A DNA stretch of 64,000 nucleotides, taken from NCBI GenBank assembly GCA_039888615.1, contig JBDQQS010000009.1; one strand, 5' to 3'. The notes beneath the pieces were generated by a model. It was given only the letters and a program-made list of their open reading frames with translations. It did no database searches and was not told the DNA's origin. Positions 60,828 to 64,000 of this stretch are shown here, in pieces. The stretch is from Flavimaribacter sp039888615 (GTDB lineage: Bacteria > Pseudomonadota > Alphaproteobacteria > Rhizobiales > Rhizobiaceae). Both the position numbers and the translations under genes were made by a program. Position 1 is the stretch's first letter; every line of letters starts with the position of its first letter.

Positions 60828-61571
60828 ATGACATCACCTAGACTCGCGACCCTGACGGAATTCACGGCGCAGCTACCTGAAATCGAGACGGTCAACGAGG
60901 TGATCAGTGGTCTCGACGCGGTCATGAATGCCTTCGATATCCGATTTTATGTTATCGTTCGGCATCCGGCCTTTTCCCGCGATCTCATTGGTCAGGTTCT
61001 TGCCGGACGCTGGCCCGATGGATGGCCGGAACGGTATATCGCAAAGAACTATGTGCTTGTCGATCCGATCGTCCGATACATGGGCCGGTCGCAGGTCGGC
61101 TTCAACTGGGCGGATGCGATCCTCGCCTACCATTCCGACCCGGATTACAGCCGTATGCAGAGAATGATGCTCGACGCATTCAAGCACGGACTTGAGGGCG
61201 GATACGCCTTTCCCATACACGGCCGGGGGGGGCTGGTCGGCAATATGAGCCTCAGTGGTCGGGCGGCGGAACTCAAAACGAATGAACTGCAGGCTTTCGA
61301 CACATTGGCGAAATACGCCTTCTGGCGCCTGCAGGAACTGGCGGGATCAGACGAGGGCAGGCCATCCTACACCGATCCGCATCTCACCGTGCGTGAAAAG
61401 CAGATCCTGGCCTTTCTCGGCGACGGTCTGACGTCCAACGAGATCGCGTCGGAACTGGAATTGTCACGGCATACGGTGGACTGGCATATGGGTTCGCTGC
61501 AGGAAAAACTGCAGGCGAAGAACCGCCATCATACGATTGCGATAGCATTTCGTCTCGGGCTTATTTCCTGA
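60828..61571 (+). CDS. LuxR-family quorum-sensing-type regulator without a nearby synthase
   Basis: This 247-residue regulator has an autoinducer-binding domain (about 15-165) with the residues expected for acyl-homoserine lactone pockets: the W and Y of GWPERYIAKNY, the DP of VLVDPIVRY, the W of FNWADA, and a Gly in HGRGG. A LuxR helix-turn-helix is at about 180-240 (LTVREKQILAFLGDGLTSNE, IASELELSRHTVDWHMGSLQ). No luxI-like gene is present in the window, so it is a solo unless the synthase lies elsewhere. The start at 60828 has an AAGCAAGTG-type weak ribosome-binding site. Confidence 0.88.
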   Translation: MTSPRLATLTEFTAQLPEIETVNEVISGLDAVMNAFDIRFYVIVRHPAFSRDLIGQVLAGRWPDGWPERYIAKNYVLVDPIVRYMGRSQVGFNWADAILAYHSDPDYSRMQRMMLDAFKHGLEGGYAFPIHGRGGLVGNMSLSGRAAELKTNELQAFDTLAKYAFWRLQELAGSDEGRPSYTDPHLTVREKQILAFLGDGLTSNEIASELELSRHTVDWHMGSLQEKLQAKNRHHTIAIAFRLGLIS

Positions 61572-61677
61572 TATTGCTAGGAAAATTTGCCCTATAAAAA
61601 ATATTGCGACGCAAAAATTCCTTGACTTTACCCACCGGATCCGTGGCTTAATAGCCGATGCGTCTTAAGGCGCGTTG

Positions 61678-64000
61678 ATGTCTGGATACGGAGCAGTCCT
61701 CTTGCCGATTTCGAAAATTCTCGTCGCCAACCGCTCGGAAATTGCCATTCGCGTCTTTCGCGCCGCCAACGAGCTGGAACTGCAAACCGTGGCTGTGTGG
61801 GCAGAAGAAGACAAACTCGCTCTCCACCGGTTCAAGGCCGACGAATCCTATCAGGTCGGGCGCGGTCCTCATCTCGAGATGAATCTCGGGCCGATCGAAA
61901 GCTATCTGTCGATCGAGGAAATGATTCGGGTCGCCAGGCTTTCCGGAGCCGACGCGATCCATCCAGGCTACGGACTTCTGTCCGAAAGTCCGGAATTCGC
62001 TGAAGCATGCGCCGAGGCGGGCATCGTCTTTATTGGTCCAACACCGGACACGATGCGTCGCCTGGGCAACAAGGTTGCCGCCCGCAATCTCGCCATGGAG
62101 GTCGGCGTGCCGGTGGTGCCGGCGACGGCCCCGTTGCCGGACGACATGGACGAAATCGCCCGCATGGCCGAGGAGATCGGCTATCCCGTTATGTTGAAAG
62201 CGTCCTGGGGCGGCGGCGGGCGCGGCATGCGGGCCATTCGTTCAGCCGATGATCTCGCCCGCGAGGTCACGGAAGCCAAGCGGGAGGCGAAGGCGGCCTT
62301 CGGCAAGGACGAGGTGTACCTCGAAAAACTGGTCGAGCGCGCGAGACACGTCGAAGTGCAGCTGCTTGGCGACACCCACGGCAACGTCGTGCATCTCTTC
62401 GAGCGCGATTGTTCAATCCAGAGGCGCAACCAGAAGGTCGTGGAGCGCGCGCCGGCGCCCTATCTCTCCGATGAGCAGCGCAGTGAAATAGCCGGATACG
62501 CAATCGAAATCGGCAAGGCGACCGATTATATCGGCGCCGGCACGGTCGAGTTCCTGATGGATGCGGACACTGGGGCGTTCTATTTCATTGAGGTCAATCC
62601 ACGCATCCAGGTCGAACATACGGTGACGGAGGAAGTCACCGGCATCGACATCGTCAAGGCGCAGATACACATTCTTGATGGTTTCGCCATCGGCTCCGAG
62701 GGCTCCGGAGTTCCTGCGCAGGGCGATATCAAGCTCAACGGAAACGCCCTGCAGTGTCGGATCACGACCGAGGATCCGGAGCAGAATTTCATTCCGGACT
62801 ATGGCCGAATCACCGCCTATCGCGGGGCGACCGGATTTGGAATCAGGCTTGACGGCGGAACCGCCTATTCCGGCGCGGTGATCACCCGCTTCTACGATCC
62901 CCTTTTGGAAAAGGTCACGGCGTGGGCGCCGACTCCGGAAGAGGTGATCAGTCGCATGGACCGCGCTCTCAGGGAGTTCCGCATCCGCGGCGTGGCGACA
63001 AATCTGACGTTTCTTGAAGCCATCATCGGACATCCGAAATTTCGCGACAACAGCTATACGACGAAGTTTATTGACACGACGCCGGAACTGTTCGAACAGG
63101 TGGGCCGCCGCGACCGCGCGACGCGGCTCCTGACATATATCGCCGACGTTACGGTCAACGGTCATCCAGAAACGCGCGGTCGCGCAACGCCGCCGGAGAC
63201 AGCGCCGCCGCAGGTCCCCTTCGCCGGCGGCGAAGTTCCGGATGGAACCAAGCAGAAACTCGACGCGCTCGGTCCGAAAAAATTCGCTGAATGGATGCGG
63301 GCGCAATATCGCATCCTGGTGACCGACACCACCATGCGGGACGGCCATCAATCGCTGCTGGCGACACGCATGCGCACCTATGACATCGCCCGCATTGCCG
63401 GAACCTATGCGCGGTCCCTGCCGGAATTGTTTTCGCTGGAATGCTGGGGCGGAGCGACCTTCGACGTGTCGATGCGGTTCCTGACCGAGGATCCCTGGGA
63501 GCGGCTGGAACTCATTCGCGAGGGCGCGCCCAATATCCTTCTGCAGATGCTCCTGCGCGGCGCCAATGGCGTCGGCTACACCAACTATCCTGACAATGTG
63601 GTCAGGCATTTCGTGCGCCAGGCCGCTGCCGGCGGCATAGATCTTTTCCGCGTATTCGACTGCCTCAACTGGGTGGAAAACATGCGTGTCGCGATGGACG
63701 CGGTGTGCGAGGAGGACAAGCTCTGCGAGGCGGCGATCTGCTACACGGGAGACATCCTGAGTTCGGCGCGACCGAAATACGACATCAAATACTATGTAAA
63801 TCTTGCCCGGGAACTGGCGGACGCTGGCGCGCATATCATCGCCGTTAAGGATATGGCCGGGCTGCTAAAGCCGGCCGCTGCGGCGCCGCTCTTCAAAGCG
63901 CTGCGGGAAGCGACAGACCTTCCAATCCACTTCCATACGCATGATACGTCCGGCATCGCGGCCGCCACGGTTCTCGCCGCCGTCGAAGCCGGCGTGGACG
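61678..64000 (+). CDS. pyc: Pyruvate carboxylase (partial, runs off the window)
   Basis: The visible 774 codons encode a biotin carboxylase domain (ILVANRSEIAIRVFRAANEL; ATP-grasp MLKASWGGGGRGMR; FERDCSIQRRNQKVVERAPA) followed by the carboxyltransferase start TDTTMRDGHQSLLATRMRTY, GGATFDVSMRFLTEDPWERL and GIDLFRVFDCLNWVENMRVA. This order is diagnostic of single-chain pyruvate carboxylase, which makes oxaloacetate from pyruvate. The remaining carboxyltransferase and the biotin carrier domain lie beyond 64000. The ATG at 61678 is used; a TTG at 61702 gives the more usual LPISKILVANRSE start. Confidence 0.95.
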   Translation, partial: MSGYGAVLLPISKILVANRSEIAIRVFRAANELELQTVAVWAEEDKLALHRFKADESYQVGRGPHLEMNLGPIESYLSIEEMIRVARLSGADAIHPGYGLLSESPEFAEACAEAGIVFIGPTPDTMRRLGNKVAARNLAMEVGVPVVPATAPLPDDMDEIARMAEEIGYPVMLKASWGGGGRGMRAIRSADDLAREVTEAKREAKAAFGKDEVYLEKLVERARHVEVQLLGDTHGNVVHLFERDCSIQRRNQKVVERAPAPYLSDEQRSEIAGYAIEIGKATDYIGAGTVEFLMDADTGAFYFIEVNPRIQVEHTVTEEVTGIDIVKAQIHILDGFAIGSEGSGVPAQGDIKLNGNALQCRITTEDPEQNFIPDYGRITAYRGATGFGIRLDGGTAYSGAVITRFYDPLLEKVTAWAPTPEEVISRMDRALREFRIRGVATNLTFLEAIIGHPKFRDNSYTTKFIDTTPELFEQVGRRDRATRLLTYIADVTVNGHPETRGRATPPETAPPQVPFAGGEVPDGTKQKLDALGPKKFAEWMRAQYRILVTDTTMRDGHQSLLATRMRTYDIARIAGTYARSLPELFSLECWGGATFDVSMRFLTEDPWERLELIREGAPNILLQMLLRGANGVGYTNYPDNVVRHFVRQAAAGGIDLFRVFDCLNWVENMRVAMDAVCEEDKLCEAAICYTGDILSSARPKYDIKYYVNLARELADAGAHIIAVKDMAGLLKPAAAAPLFKALREATDLPIHFHTHDTSGIAAATVLAAVEAGVD

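Overview
The window is about 58-60% GC by eye and reads as a chromosomal segment of an alphaproteobacterium, most likely of the order Hyphomicrobiales (Rhizobiales). Supporting signs are a CyaC-type diheme/[2Fe-2S] adenylate cyclase, EcfG-like (GGAAC-N16/17-cGTT) promoters in front of small hydrophilic proteins, several TRAP and ABC uptake operons, LuxR/IclR/GntR/LacI/AraC regulators and a pyc-type pyruvate carboxylase. The genus cannot be fixed from sequence alone. No rRNA, tRNA or CRISPR array was seen.

Layout. 1-1740 is mobile-element debris: a tyrosine-integrase fragment joined to the start of an IS481-type transposase, with an intact IS3-family element in the upstream end of that remnant. 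1843-4345 holds a membrane GGDEF diguanylate cyclase and a small secreted protein. 4660-9521 holds an arylsulfotransferase-like beta-propeller protein, a sulfonate/taurine-type ABC importer and a LacI regulator. 9615-15531 is a cobalamin-riboswitch-controlled vitamin B12 uptake operon (btuB-F-C-D plus an unrecognised gene). 15916-22231 holds small stress or envelope genes, an AraC regulator with a divergent hydrolase, and the CyaC-type cyclase. 22289-27743 is an uronate locus: a TRAP transporter facing a GntR regulator with kduI and kduD. 28013-29722 holds an HD-domain protein and a decayed AraC gene. 29723-42657 is a two-sided catabolic locus: gamma-glutamyltransferase, a five-gene dipeptide-type ABC importer, an FMN-binding split-barrel protein and a DUF917 protein on the minus strand, facing a TRAP transporter and an IclR regulator on the plus strand. 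Two copies of TGGTTCA-N5-TGAACCA lie between the divergent starts.

42662-50445 is the most distinctive block. After a PPK2 polyphosphate kinase comes a compact coenzyme F420 operon, cofG-cofH-cofD-cofC-cofE-npdG, followed by an LLM-class (predicted F420-dependent) oxidoreductase. The first six genes overlap or abut by a few bases. They would make the deazaflavin chromophore (CofG/H), activate and attach the phospho-acid side chain (CofC/D), add glutamate (CofE), reduce F420 with NADPH (NpdG) and use it (LLM). A perfect 16-bp palindrome precedes cofG.

The right end carries a VOC protein, a very large alpha-2-macroglobulin with an N-terminal PAN/apple-like domain coupled to pbpC, a 45-bp-period tandem repeat, a lytic transglycosylase, a LuxR-type solo regulator and the first three quarters or so of pyruvate carboxylase, which runs off the window.
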